From: B33-G16 sp046498285
Lineage (GTDB): Bacteria; Desulfobacterota; DSM-4660; Desulfatiglandales; B25-G16
DNA: 42,546 nucleotides
Reading direction: 5' to 3'
Assembly: GCA_046498285.1 (NCBI GenBank)
Contig: JAWOBA010000063.1
Location: forward strand, 1-42,546
The translations under genes and the position numbers were made by a program. This document shows positions 34,436-42,546 of this stretch, one piece after another. Positions within the stretch are counted from its first letter, which is position 1. Each line of letters opens with the position of its first letter. The notes under the pieces are model-generated. The model was not told the DNA's origin. It worked only from the letters and a program-made list of their open reading frames with translations, and did not search any database.

Positions 34436-34635
34436 GGGCAAACCACTCCTTTCCATTGTAATGATATGGATATTTCGTAACATTTAATTTCTTTCAAATG
34501 ACTTTTATCCGAAATCCATGTGCTGGGTAAATCGGCAAGAGATAAAAGTGATAGATAAGAAATAAATACTTTTACCCTTAAGAGAAGTGCATGTTGTGCG
34601 GTCAATTTGTCTCTTTGCCATCTAAAGCGCTCCAT
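34432..34635 (-). CDS. Small ORF, 67 residues, first of a coupled pair
   Basis: Not recognised. GGGAGGT six bases before the ATG is an excellent ribosome site. A basic N-terminus (MERFRWQRDK) is followed by a hydrophobic stretch VKVFISYLSLLSLADL. The stop TGA is shared with the ATG of the next gene. An AT-rich region upstream on this strand (34680-34750) contains a TTGACA but no properly spaced -10. Confidence 0.5.
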   Translation of the reverse strand: MERFRWQRDKLTAQHALLLRVKVFISYLSLLSLADLPSTWISDKSHLKEIKCYEISISLQWKGVVCP

Positions 34636-34888
34636 AGGTTGACCTCCCTTGTAGGCTACACTTCGATAGAAAAGATACAAGATATAATAATCTCAATACA
34701 TTATATAGTAATTATAAATTAAATAATCATTATTATTTTGATGTCAAGATAAGGTAAAATAATGAATAGAATTGATCTAAAAGCAGAACATTAAAAAATT
34801 ATCGAAGGCTTCTTGAAAAATGTATTCTAATGATTATATTTCGTAAGTAATTTCAATTACTTCCGAAATATCAGGTTGTTAGATAGCC

Positions 34889-35156
34889 TGAGACCTTTGC
34901 ATAGCCTCTATTAATCTAAAGATGACGGGCTTTTTTCAGTTTCAAGGCTCCCGGGTTGGTCTTTTCAAAAACGCATCCAGGGGGGAGCCCGCCAGAGGAT
35001 AAATTTTGCTCACTCCGCATTGCCCCGATAAATCGGAGCCCGTGGGTTCCCCCATGGATAAGTTGCGAAAAGATAGCACCCTTTCACCAGTCACTTCAGA
35101 AAAGTCTATTATCTTTTATACGATGACAAAAATTGTCAAGTTTTTCAAAGGTTTCA
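34889..35156 (+). repeat. Family A palindromic repeat, copy A7
   Basis: Outer ends TGAGACCTTTGCATAG and CAAAGGTTTCA are inverted repeats. The left arm lacks most of the CCTCCGG block, but the inner pair TCTTTTCAAAAACGCATCC and GGATAAGTTGCGAAAAGA, and the CCCCGATAAATCGG centre remain. It ends 105 bp upstream of groES, between the gene and any upstream promoter. 34636-34888 holds no recognised gene. Confidence 0.85.
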
Positions 35157-35261
35157 GCCTACCTATTTACATCCGTTTACATGTTTGTTTTTTGCACTAA
35201 ATGAAGCATTACGAGCTTTTTTTAAAATATTTTTCATCTTTTTAAAAGGAGGATTTGGGAG

Positions 35262-35552
35262 ATGGAAATTACGCCTTTGCAGGACAGGATTGTTGTGGTT
35301 AGGATTAAAGAGGATGAGAAGACCTCGGGTGGAATTATCATTCCGGATACAGCCAAAGAAAAGCCCCAGGAAGGTAAGGTGGTTGCTATTGGCCCAGGAA
35401 AACTGGATAAGGAGGGAAAGAGGACTCCACTTGATATCGAGAAGGAAGATCACGTACTTTTTGGAAAATATGCAGGTACTGAAATAAAAGTCGATGGAGT
35501 AGAATATCTTATCATGCAAGAAGATGATATCCTCGGAATTATCAAGAAGTAA
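35262..35552 (+). CDS. groS: Co-chaperonin GroES
   Basis: A 96-residue protein, normal family length. It begins ITPLQDRIVVVRIKEDEKTS, has the mobile-loop GGIIIPDTAKEKPQEG and ends with EDDILGIIKK, all standard. AAAAGGAGGATT precedes the ATG. groEL follows after 19 bp. I see no CIRCE inverted repeat between repeat A7 and the start. Confidence 0.95.
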   Translation: MEITPLQDRIVVVRIKEDEKTSGGIIIPDTAKEKPQEGKVVAIGPGKLDKEGKRTPLDIEKEDHVLFGKYAGTEIKVDGVEYLIMQEDDILGIIKK

Positions 35553-35571
35553 TTAAAGGAGGTCTTGAGAA

Positions 35572-37160
35572 ATGGGAAAAAAGAGATTAAATACAGTGAA
35601 CAGGCCCGGGATAAAATGATGAAGGGCATTGACACTCTTGCCAATGCAGTAAAGGTCACGCTGGGACCTTAAGGGCCGTAAGTACTGATTAAGAAATCTT
35701 TCGGCTCACCCACGACCACAAAAGACGGCGTGAGTGTAGCTCAAGAGATTGAAATGGAAGATAAGTTTGAGAATATGGGTGCCCAGATGGTCAAGGAAGT
35801 GGCATCAAAGACATCTGATGGTGCCGGTTATGGTACAACTACAGCCACTGTCTTGGCCCAGTCCATCTATCATGAAGGATCTAAGTTGGTTACGGCCGGA
35901 TCCAATCCTATGTCGATTAAAAGGGGAATCGAAAAGGTCGTTGAAGTGGTCGTGGATGAGCTTAAAAAAATGTCAAAATCCACCAAGGAAAAGACAGAGA
36001 TCGCGCAGGTAGGCACCGTTTCTGCAAACAATGACAAAACCATCGGCGAAATTATTGCAGAGGCCATGGAGAAAGTAGGAAAGGAAGGAGTAATCACAGT
36101 TGAAGAAGCAAAAAGTATGGACACCAGCCTAGAGATCGTAGAAGGGATGCAGTTTGATCGTGGTTACCTCAGCTCTTATTTCGGCACCAATTCGGAGAAA
36201 ATGGAAGTCCACTTAGAGGAACCTTACCTTCTCTTGCATGAGAAGAAAATCAGTGCCATGAAGGACATTGTTCCTCTTCTGGAGCAGATAGCCAAATCGG
36301 GGAGACCACTCCTGATTATCGCAGAGGATGTGGAGGGAAAGGCCCTTGCTACCCTGGTAGTGAACAAGCTTCGTGGAACACTCAAGTGTGCCGCGGTCAA
36401 GGCTCCCGGATTTGGTGACCGGCGAAAATCCATGCTGGATGACATTGCTATATTGACCGGCGGCCGAGTGATCAGCGAGGATGTGGGAATTAAGCTTGAG
36501 AATGTGACAATGAACGACCTGGGAACTGCCAAGAAAATAACCATCGACAAGGACAATACCACCATAGTGGATGGGGGTGGCAGCCGTGAAGACCTGGAAG
36601 GTAGGGTTAAACAGATTAGAACCCAGATTGATGATACGACCAGTGACTATGATCGCGAAAAACTCCAAGAGCGATTGGCCAAGTTGATCGGCGGCGTGGC
36701 AATAATCAATGTGGGTGCGGCGACCGAGACCGAAATGAAAGAGAAAAAGGCACGGGTTGAAGATGCACTCAATGCGACGCGTGCAGCCGTGGAAGAAGGC
36801 ATCGTCCCGGGTGGCGGTATTGCATTAATACGTGCCATTAAATCTCTTGAAAAGATAAATTTAAAGGGTGAAGGACAATTAGGAAGAAATCTCATCAAGC
36901 GAGCCCTTGAGGAGCCTACCAAGCAAATCGCCAACAGGGCCGGTTTTGAGGGTTCTGTCGTGGTCCAACAAGTACGTGAGGGCAACGGCAATTTCGGATT
37001 TAATGCAGAAACCGGTGAGTATGAAGATCTGGTAAAGGCAGGGATTATCGATCCCACGAAGGTCACGCGGTTTGCCCTTCAAAACGCCGCCTCTGTGGCA
37101 GGGCTTCTCATGACTACTGAGGCCATGGTGGCTGAAAAACATGAGAAAAAGAAACCATAA
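35572..37160 (+). pseudogene. groL: Chaperonin GroEL with N-terminal lesions and altered catalytic Asp
   Basis: An ATG at 35572 after AAAGGAGG starts the expected protein, but one base is missing in the A run at 35577-35582, so EIKYSEQARDKMMKGIDTLA is read out of frame. Then TLGP is followed by in-frame TAA at 35670-35672 and 35679-35681 where KGRN is expected, caused by compensating +1 and -1 changes. From a GTG at 35730 the frame is open for 476 residues to EKHEKKKP. In it, the family motif AGDGTTT reads AGYGTTT (codon 35829-35831 TAT for GAT), losing the catalytic, metal-binding Asp (Asp87 in E. coli). The apical domain and VEDALNATRA are well conserved. The GGM tail is absent. A recent pseudogene, or sequencing error plus a real substitution. 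Confidence 0.8.
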
Positions 37161-37252
37161 TCCATACCGCAAATGCCGCCAGAGGATATGTATTAAAGAC
37201 AAAAGCTCTTAATGCGTGGGTAAGCAATTCCAGTCTGGACTTGGAAACTAGG

Positions 37253-37600
37253 ATGCATGAAAACACAGATCACGATTCATTAGAGTCTGAAATAGAGCGG
37301 AGAAGCTTCGTAAGGGCTGTGCTTGTAGCAGAGCGCATGGCATTGTCCGAAGAAGAGATAAGAGGTATCCGTTTTAAAGCGCTTGGACAAATGTCGGCCA
37401 TTTACAGAAATGTCTATGGAACTAAGTATCTTGCGCAACAATACTGCTATTCTATGGAGGAAGTGAAGCAGCTCTTAGAACAATTTGCCCATGAATTGAA
37501 AATAGAGGGGAATATGAAGCCTCTTGAGCCCTGCTATGATTATAATACAGGTAAATATCTTTCGTTCAATGAATGGATGGATCATTATATAAAAAGCTGA
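37253..37600 (+). CDS. Hypothetical protein, 115 residues
   Basis: Not recognised. The start is either ATG at 37253 or an in-frame TTG at 37241, neither with a good ribosome site. Helical in the first two thirds (LSEEEIRGIRFKALGQMSAI), with FNEWMDHYIKS at the end. Soluble, no signal. It follows groEL by about 90 bp in the same direction. Composition and length look like a real protein. Confidence 0.5.
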   Translation: MHENTDHDSLESEIERRSFVRAVLVAERMALSEEEIRGIRFKALGQMSAIYRNVYGTKYLAQQYCYSMEEVKQLLEQFAHELKIEGNMKPLEPCYDYNTGKYLSFNEWMDHYIKS

Positions 37601-38006
37601 GACAGGTCTTCAGGATAGATTTTACCAGCTTCCGCTGGCATTAATAATTTATTCATTTCTTTTAGTCCTGGTCAAGGGAGATTGAAATAAGCAGTATAAA
37701 GGGATTTGAGGCGGTGTATGCGAGTTAATACAATTCCTGTAAAATGCTTTAGAAAGCCTGAATTCTCCACAGTTCTAAAAGAAACAAATATAACCGAGTA
37801 TAGAGTAAAACTGATGGATAGAGTCGGATGAACAACTTCCTGCTATATCTAACTTCCCATATGAGCTTAGCTAAGAAGCCAAAATCCTGCCCGATTCCCC
37901 ACTGGCGAGAGATAAAACATCATTGACCTACAAGCGGAGTTGGAAAACTGAATTGGTATCAGGAATATTATGGATTAAAAACGAGATTACAACAAAACTT
38001 TATGTG
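37601..38006. other. Intergenic, possible decayed coding DNA
   Basis: A frame at 37717-37830 (+, 37 codons) reads IPVKCFRKPEFSTVLKE and stops, without a clear ribosome site. It may be gene debris. No hairpin or known element was found. Confidence 0.35.
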
Positions 38007-38336
38007 AGAGCTTTAGATAACTCATTTTTGCTTTACGAGGATGGAATTTTCTTCAGTTCCCTCCGGGGCGTAGGCCCTCCAGACTGGAGGCCAAGGCTCC
38101 CGGGTTGGTCTTTTCAGCAACGTATCCATGGGGGAGCCAGAGGCGGATAAATTTTGCTCACTCCGCATTGCCCCGATAAATCGGGGCCTGCGGGTTCCCC
38201 CACTGATACGTTACGAAAAGACAGCACCCTTCTCTCCGAGCGGGAGGCTCTACGAGCCGGAAGCCACCAGTCACTTCGAAAAAGTCCATTGTCTTTTTGG
38301 GGATGGTGAAAATCGCCAGGTTTTTCAAAGGTCTCC
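38007..38336 (+). repeat. Family A palindromic repeat, copy A8, full length
   Basis: The best-preserved copy on the plus strand: left end GAGAGCTTTAGATAAC, left arm TTCTTCAGTTCCCTCCGGGG, inner TCTTTTCAGCAACGTATCC, centre GCCCCGATAAATCGGGGC, inner partner GATACGTTACGAAAAGA, right arm, and right end TTTTTCAAAGGTCTC. The arms are imperfect inverted repeats of about 145 bp each. Nearly identical to A1 from about 38095 onwards. Confidence 0.9.
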
Positions 38337-38376
38337 CTTTGAGAAGCAGATACATCCGGGCTTACGCCCATGGCAC

Positions 38377-38813
38377 TTACAATTTGAAATCAAAAGTCAG
38401 TTGTAGTTGACCTTTATCAATTTTTTCTTGAAACTCTACATACCTTTTGATGGCGTCTTCATTAATACCGACTGTGGAGGAAAAAATCCCGGTGACCACA
38501 ATTCATTACGCCAATATATTTTTTTTATCCATGAGAAACGTTTTCGTATGTCTCGATTTGTATTGGCCTTAATCTTACCGATGATGTTGGAAACCGAATA
38601 TTTGGGCGGAATTATGATAATTACATGAACATGATCCTGTTGAATGCTGTATTTTTCAATTTCAACATCAGGATCATAATCCTGGACGTCAAACAATCGT
38701 TTTTCAATGAACTTTCTTAATTCACCCTTTAGTATTTTTTTTCGATATTTGGGGATCCAAACAACATGAAATTGATAGTGGTATGCGTCATGTGCACTGA
38801 GTCGTATTTGCAT
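38377..38813 (-). pseudogene. tnpA: IS200/IS605-family transposase TnpA, frameshifted
   Basis: A Y1-HUH transposase of about 145 residues. FHVVWIPKYRKKIL is the standard start and the HUH motif is QQDHVHVIIIIPP. After LWSPGFF a T run is one base short, so the frame runs into PPQSVLMKTPSKGM and stops at 38436. In the correct frame the sequence continues STVGINEDAIKRYVEFQEK to a stop at 38377; this contains the catalytic Tyr (RYVEFQ). The hairpin GGGCTTACGCCC at 38359-38370 may be the right-end hairpin of the element. Confidence 0.85.
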
Positions 38814-38850
38814 AAAATAACCATACCATATTTACTATAATCGTGCACAT

Positions 38851-41316
38851 TTACAAAACCTCAAAAGCGCTTTCACCCATGGGCTTACGCACATGGTCCT
38901 CAGAGTAATTTTTGATAGAAGGGATAATCAATCCAGCTAAGCCATAAAGCAGTAAACTAATCACCATAACTGCACGAAAGCCTAAACAAACACTCAACAA
39001 ACTCCCTAAGACAGGAGCAATTACTGAAGCTACGCCGTTTATCCCCCAAACCCAGGGTATATAACTACTCGCCTTATCTGATACCAACTGTAGACCAAGA
39101 GGAAAAGGCATCCCCATAAAAAAGGCTAGGGGGGCCAATAATAAAACAACCAATATACACTTCACAAAAAAAGGAAAGGGAAGAAAAATGCTCAGCAATC
39201 CATCTAAAAAAACAACATAGATGCAGGAAAGAGATATTATCCCAATAAATGGAATCCGCCTACTTTTCTCACCTATCCTGGTACTAAGCAAACTGCCTAT
39301 TCCAGAAAAAAACATCAGGGTAAACAGTACGAGAGCCATAGAAAAAATGGGATGAGTCAATAAAAAGATAAATTTTTGAATATAACTCATTTCTATAAAC
39401 ATAAAGCCTAAACCAAGCAAGGTAAAGTAGAGAAAGATCTTTCTTTTTTCCAGAGAAGGTAATCTCACATTAGTTTTAATAAAAAGAAGGGGTAAAAAGA
39501 TAAAGAGAGGAGCTATAATAAGGGCTTGCAGTAATGTTCCCCATAAAGATACATATCCCCACTCTACAAAGGGAATCCACTCTTTCCCCAAAGTCTTAAG
39601 AAGATAAAGAAAGGCTGATAATCTGAAAAAATGAAAAAAATAGGGCTTATCATCGGTAGGTGGTTTTATGTTAAACAGGTAATTATCATAAAATTCATTA
39701 GCCGTATCCTTTCTTACCATATTACAGATACTTTCATAATAAACCGGCCGCTCCAATACGCTATAGATATTAACTTCCGCCTCATCAATCCCTGAATAAT
39801 AAACCAGATCAAAAGCTCTTCTTTTACAAAAATCCTTTATCTTCATAATCTCCGCAATGGTAAACTCCCCTTTCTTTATGAGTACAGTCCCAGTCGCCCA
39901 ATTTCGAATAGCTATCATGGAGAAAGAAATATCACCTCTCATGTTCTTACCCAACGTGGCAACCGATAAAGCTAAAAGCTTGAGAAAAGTGCGGGGAGGA
40001 CTACTCAACCAGGCAGAGGCACTGAGTATACCGTGAGGCCTTAGATGATCAAAATATTCCTGGAAGGCCTCTATAGTATATATATAATTCTCCCCCGTAG
40101 CATAAATACCTCCTCCTCCCCCTCCCCAACTACCAATCAATCCCAACTGGATCAGGTCGTATGGACCAGGTTCTCTTGCGATAAACTCTCGCGGAGAAGC
40201 AATGGTTATACTAATACGAGGATGCTGATTATAGATATTATGGGAAAAAGATCGCAAAGGTCCCTTTATCATATGTACAATATCGGGATGAGGCTCTACA
40301 CCCTGAATATGAGCAGATGAGTGATACAGAGCAGCTAAAACGTGAGATCCAGTTCCCGCATTCAAGACTAAATCACGCTGAGGAGAAATCAAATGGTAGG
40401 CGGCGGCAAAAGTGGTATAATCAAGATAATCTAATCTACTCTTATCACCTTTGAAATCAGTTACTGCACCATAAGAGTCTCCATCTATAAATATCTCTTT
40501 CTGGGGAGGTGGGCCCTCCTGGGTATAAGTAAGGCTCAGGCCTGGTGCATACCTCAGTGAAGGTGCATCTACGACCTGTACTAATCCCAGAGGTGAATAT
40601 TTCTCATGCTCAAGTTTTGCCCCTGGCAACTGAACACATTTACTAACACCTTTATAAGGGGAAATATTTAATGAGATTCCACCTTTAATCAGGCATATAA
40701 CCAAAAAAAGGATACCTGCCAAGCCAAGAATAAGGAGAGGTGTCTTTTGTATTCTTTTCCCTACAGAAAAAAAGAAACCCAAAAATGCCAAAAAGCTGGA
40801 GACTATAAGCAATAGCGCCGGAGCTAAAAGATAAAAGGAAAGAAAGGCTATGACTACCCCTAATCCAGAACCCAGTAAGTTAAAAAAATAAACCCTGGAT
40901 ATATGTTTCTTGAAATAGATAAAATTTAAACCAATAAAACATCCTGCCAGGAAAAAAGGGATAAAAAATAATACATAATATCCTGCCAAATATACGTATT
41001 GCCTTTTTTGCCAGACTAACTGAAAAGGAGAAAAAGGAATTGTTTGTGCTACAGAGAAACTTGCGAGAATAAAAATGAAAAGCAAAAAGGAGATAAGGGT
41101 AAATAGAAACGCAAAATATCTTTCAGTTAAAGGCTTCCCCCTCCTGTTCTGGATAAGTGCCAGGAAAGCGCCGCTAGCAGCCAAACCTAAAAGCGCTATA
41201 CTTATGACCATATATGCAAAATGATACCACTGGACTATGCCAAAAAGCCGCATCAAGATTAGTTCATAGGCAAGTGAACTTGAAGAGATACATAAAAGAG
41301 CAAGAAAAGGAGCCAA
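38851..41316 (-). CDS. Polytopic membrane protein with spermidine-synthase-like (SAM-fold) domain
   Basis: An 821-residue inner-membrane protein. Residues 1-220 hold about seven hydrophobic segments; 225-560 are soluble and contain a Rossmann-like methyltransferase/aminopropyltransferase core (LVLNAGTGSHVLAAL, GVEPHPDIVHMI, GPYDLIQLGLIGSW); 575-805 hold another six to seven segments. This is the architecture of membrane-fused spermidine synthase-like proteins of unknown substrate. The usual acidic triad after the SAM-binding loop is altered and GGGGGGIYATGENYIYT stands in the place of the catalytic region. The start is TTG at 41316 with GGAG nine bases upstream, inside the end of the pcm-like gene, whose stop lies only one codon before it in the same frame. 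Confidence 0.78.
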   Translation of the reverse strand: MAPFLALLCISSSSLAYELILMRLFGIVQWYHFAYMVISIALLGLAASGAFLALIQNRRGKPLTERYFAFLFTLISFLLFIFILASFSVAQTIPFSPFQLVWQKRQYVYLAGYYVLFFIPFFLAGCFIGLNFIYFKKHISRVYFFNLLGSGLGVVIAFLSFYLLAPALLLIVSSFLAFLGFFFSVGKRIQKTPLLILGLAGILFLVICLIKGGISLNISPYKGVSKCVQLPGAKLEHEKYSPLGLVQVVDAPSLRYAPGLSLTYTQEGPPPQKEIFIDGDSYGAVTDFKGDKSRLDYLDYTTFAAAYHLISPQRDLVLNAGTGSHVLAALYHSSAHIQGVEPHPDIVHMIKGPLRSFSHNIYNQHPRISITIASPREFIAREPGPYDLIQLGLIGSWGGGGGGIYATGENYIYTIEAFQEYFDHLRPHGILSASAWLSSPPRTFLKLLALSVATLGKNMRGDISFSMIAIRNWATGTVLIKKGEFTIAEIMKIKDFCKRRAFDLVYYSGIDEAEVNIYSVLERPVYYESICNMVRKDTANEFYDNYLFNIKPPTDDKPYFFHFFRLSAFLYLLKTLGKEWIPFVEWGYVSLWGTLLQALIIAPLFIFLPLLFIKTNVRLPSLEKRKIFLYFTLLGLGFMFIEMSYIQKFIFLLTHPIFSMALVLFTLMFFSGIGSLLSTRIGEKSRRIPFIGIISLSCIYVVFLDGLLSIFLPFPFFVKCILVVLLLAPLAFFMGMPFPLGLQLVSDKASSYIPWVWGINGVASVIAPVLGSLLSVCLGFRAVMVISLLLYGLAGLIIPSIKNYSEDHVRKPMGESAFEVL

Positions 41317-41319
41317 AAA

Positions 41320-42093
41320 TCATCTCCATTTACGACGTAAAGGTACAAATCCTACTGGCAAAATAGTTTTTACCCGTATCTCCCCATGCTCTGATTTATC
41401 TAAGACCATAAGCTTTTGTACCTGGAAGGGTTGGCCTACAGGAATAGCCATTTTTCCTCCATTTTTAAGCTGTTTTATGAGGGTAGGAGGAATATGATCA
41501 GAGGCTGCTGTCACTACAATGCAATCAAAAGGGGAGTAGTACTCCCACCCAAAGTATCCATCACCAATTTTCACTATAATATTTTTATACCCTATTTCAT
41601 CAAGTCGTTTTTCAGCGGCTTTACCTAAGGGGGGAATAATCTCCACCGTATAAACCTTTTCCACTATCCGGCTTAGCACTGCTGCTTGATAACCAGATCC
41701 AGTCCCTACTTCCAACACATTATCGTCTCTTTCTGGTTTGAGTAATGCGGTCATCAAGGCTACAATATAAGGTTGAGATATGGTTTGTCCGTATCCAATA
41801 GGCAAAGGTAAGTCTCCATATGCTGAACCCCTTCGGCTTTCTGGAACAAACAAGTGACGGGGAACATCTTTCATCGCTTGCAGTACTCTTGGATCATGAA
41901 TACCTCTATCAGCAATCTGTTGGCTAACCATCTCGTATCTGAGCTTCTTGTAATGTTGGCTATTTTCATTAAGAGAAAAGCAATAAGATGGATGGCAAAG
42001 GATAAGACATAGAGAAAAAGAAAGATAGAAAATGAAAAGGAGCTTATAATGCAGTTGGCTTAATTTCAAAGGAAGGTATCTTGAATTCCACAT
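41320..42093 (-). CDS. pcm: Exported PCM-type protein-L-isoaspartate O-methyltransferase
   Basis: A 257-residue protein. The N-terminal 40 residues form a signal peptide or anchor (LLFIFYLSFSLCLILC core), absent from cytosolic PCM. The catalytic part follows the family: EMVSQQIADRGIHDPRVLQAM, LPLPIGYGQTISQP, VLEVGTGSGYQAAVLS (SAM binding), IVVTAASDHIPPTLI and MAIPVGQ. The family repairs isoaspartyl residues; an exported form would act on envelope proteins, but how SAM would reach it is unclear. Its stop (41320-41322) lies one sense codon from the TTG start of the membrane protein, in the same frame. Confidence 0.88.
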   Translation of the reverse strand: MWNSRYLPLKLSQLHYKLLFIFYLSFSLCLILCHPSYCFSLNENSQHYKKLRYEMVSQQIADRGIHDPRVLQAMKDVPRHLFVPESRRGSAYGDLPLPIGYGQTISQPYIVALMTALLKPERDDNVLEVGTGSGYQAAVLSRIVEKVYTVEIIPPLGKAAEKRLDEIGYKNIIVKIGDGYFGWEYYSPFDCIVVTAASDHIPPTLIKQLKNGGKMAIPVGQPFQVQKLMVLDKSEHGEIRVKTILPVGFVPLRRKWR

Positions 42094-42179
42094 ATATTTC
42101 CTATTTTAAATTGTAGCATAAATATGTTCACACAAACGTCAATGTAGAATAGATATATAAGTTTTTCCTTGATAGTATT

Positions 42180-42385
42180 GAAATCTTTGTATAGTTTAGA
42201 GTTTTTTACAGGGAGTTGGTTTTGGTTCCAAGGCTCCTAAACTGGTTTATTATGTTACCCATCTATGGGTGACGCGTGCCCTCTTCCCATTTTCCCCAGG
42301 ATTTGACCCATAGAGCCATTGCGAGAAAATAGTGTCCTTGCTGAGGTCATTCCAGAAAACCCACTCTCTCTATTATTAAATCAAA
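42180..42385 (+). repeat. Strongly decayed family A copy, A9
   Basis: Still recognisable blocks in the family order: ATCTTTGTATAG, TCCAAGGCTCCTAAACTGG, TTATGTTACCCATCTATGGG, TTGCGAGAAAATAGTGTCC, GAGGTCATTCCAGAAAA and CTCTCTCTATT. Many substitutions and small deletions. The remaining DNA to the window end (42386-42546) is AT-rich and shows nothing else. Confidence 0.6.
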
Positions 42386-42546
42386 GGGCTCGATATTCTC
42401 GAATGCCGCCTATTTTTTTATAAGAAACCCCCTTACTCGTGTGAGCGAGCTAAATAGTTATGTCAGTATATTATTAATGTAGAAAATGGTATAATTATAA
42501 TATTATTAATATATGATAATGAATCTTAATGGTCAAGCTTGGGGTC

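Noticed and set aside
35571..35730. A normal full-length groEL starting at 35572
   Set aside because: A frameshift and two in-frame TAA codons prevent it as the sequence stands.
38355..38905. GGGCTTACGC-type sequences on both sides of tnpA as matched IS200 ends
   Set aside because: The second occurrence lies inside the coding end of the membrane protein and the match is short; only the one at 38359-38370 fits a downstream hairpin.
1..42385. Family A copies as a CRISPR array or tandem repeat
   Set aside because: Units are hundreds of bases long, dispersed over 42 kb and in both orientations, without regular spacers or cas genes.

Overview
The window looks like a piece of an AT-rich chromosome from an anaerobic, probably Desulfobacterota-like (former Deltaproteobacteria) bacterium. 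This is inferred from content: FAD dehydrogenases partnered with CCG-domain (HdrB/HdrD-like) iron-sulfur proteins, a NIL-domain ferredoxin, FeoAB, a ThiD-ThiN fusion, and a liv-type importer whose operon contains an acyl-CoA synthetase. No rRNA, tRNA or CRISPR array was seen. No taxonomic marker could be tested, so the assignment is tentative.

Layout. 1-746: two copies of a palindromic repeat (family A) and one of a second repeat (family B). 747-2413 (minus): thiD-thiN under a TPP riboswitch with its terminator. 2482-4336 (plus): promoter, a Phe/Tyr-rich leader peptide, mutually exclusive antiterminator and terminator hairpins, then a PLP aminotransferase and a NIL-ferredoxin. 5100-8247: tRNA-modification genes mnmA and mtaB, each preceded by an A repeat, and convergent greA. 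9027-12476: a cold-shock protein, then feoAB. 12575-19765 (minus): livM-livH-livG-livF-acyl-CoA synthetase-livK, with a third palindromic element (family C) between livM and livH. 20268-24238 (minus): a B repeat, an FAD dehydrogenase, a cysteine desulfurase, a HAD phosphatase and an unknown gene. 24804-28374 (plus): a three-gene CCG/FAD dehydrogenase/CCG operon. 28578-29701: an internally deleted group II intron, antisense, abutting a terminator hairpin. 29750-31480: an MFS transporter and a racemase pseudogene. 32026-37600: a proteostasis island with three small heat-shock proteins and three coupled small ORFs on minus, then groES and a damaged groEL on plus. 38007-42546: an A repeat, a frameshifted IS200-type transposase, a membrane spermidine-synthase-like protein, an exported PCM-type methyltransferase and a decayed A repeat.

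The strongest finding is the attenuator at 2482-2681. A short frame with nine Phe/Tyr codons in fifteen ends inside the 5' arm of an antiterminator that excludes a canonical terminator, the classical pheA-like design. It predicts that the downstream aminotransferase works in aromatic amino acid metabolism. The second is repeat family A: about nine imperfectly palindromic elements of roughly 190-345 bp, without any coding capacity, several lying just upstream of housekeeping genes. The third is groEL, which carries an N-terminal frameshift, two in-frame stops and loss of the catalytic Asp of the GDGTTT motif while the rest stays conserved.
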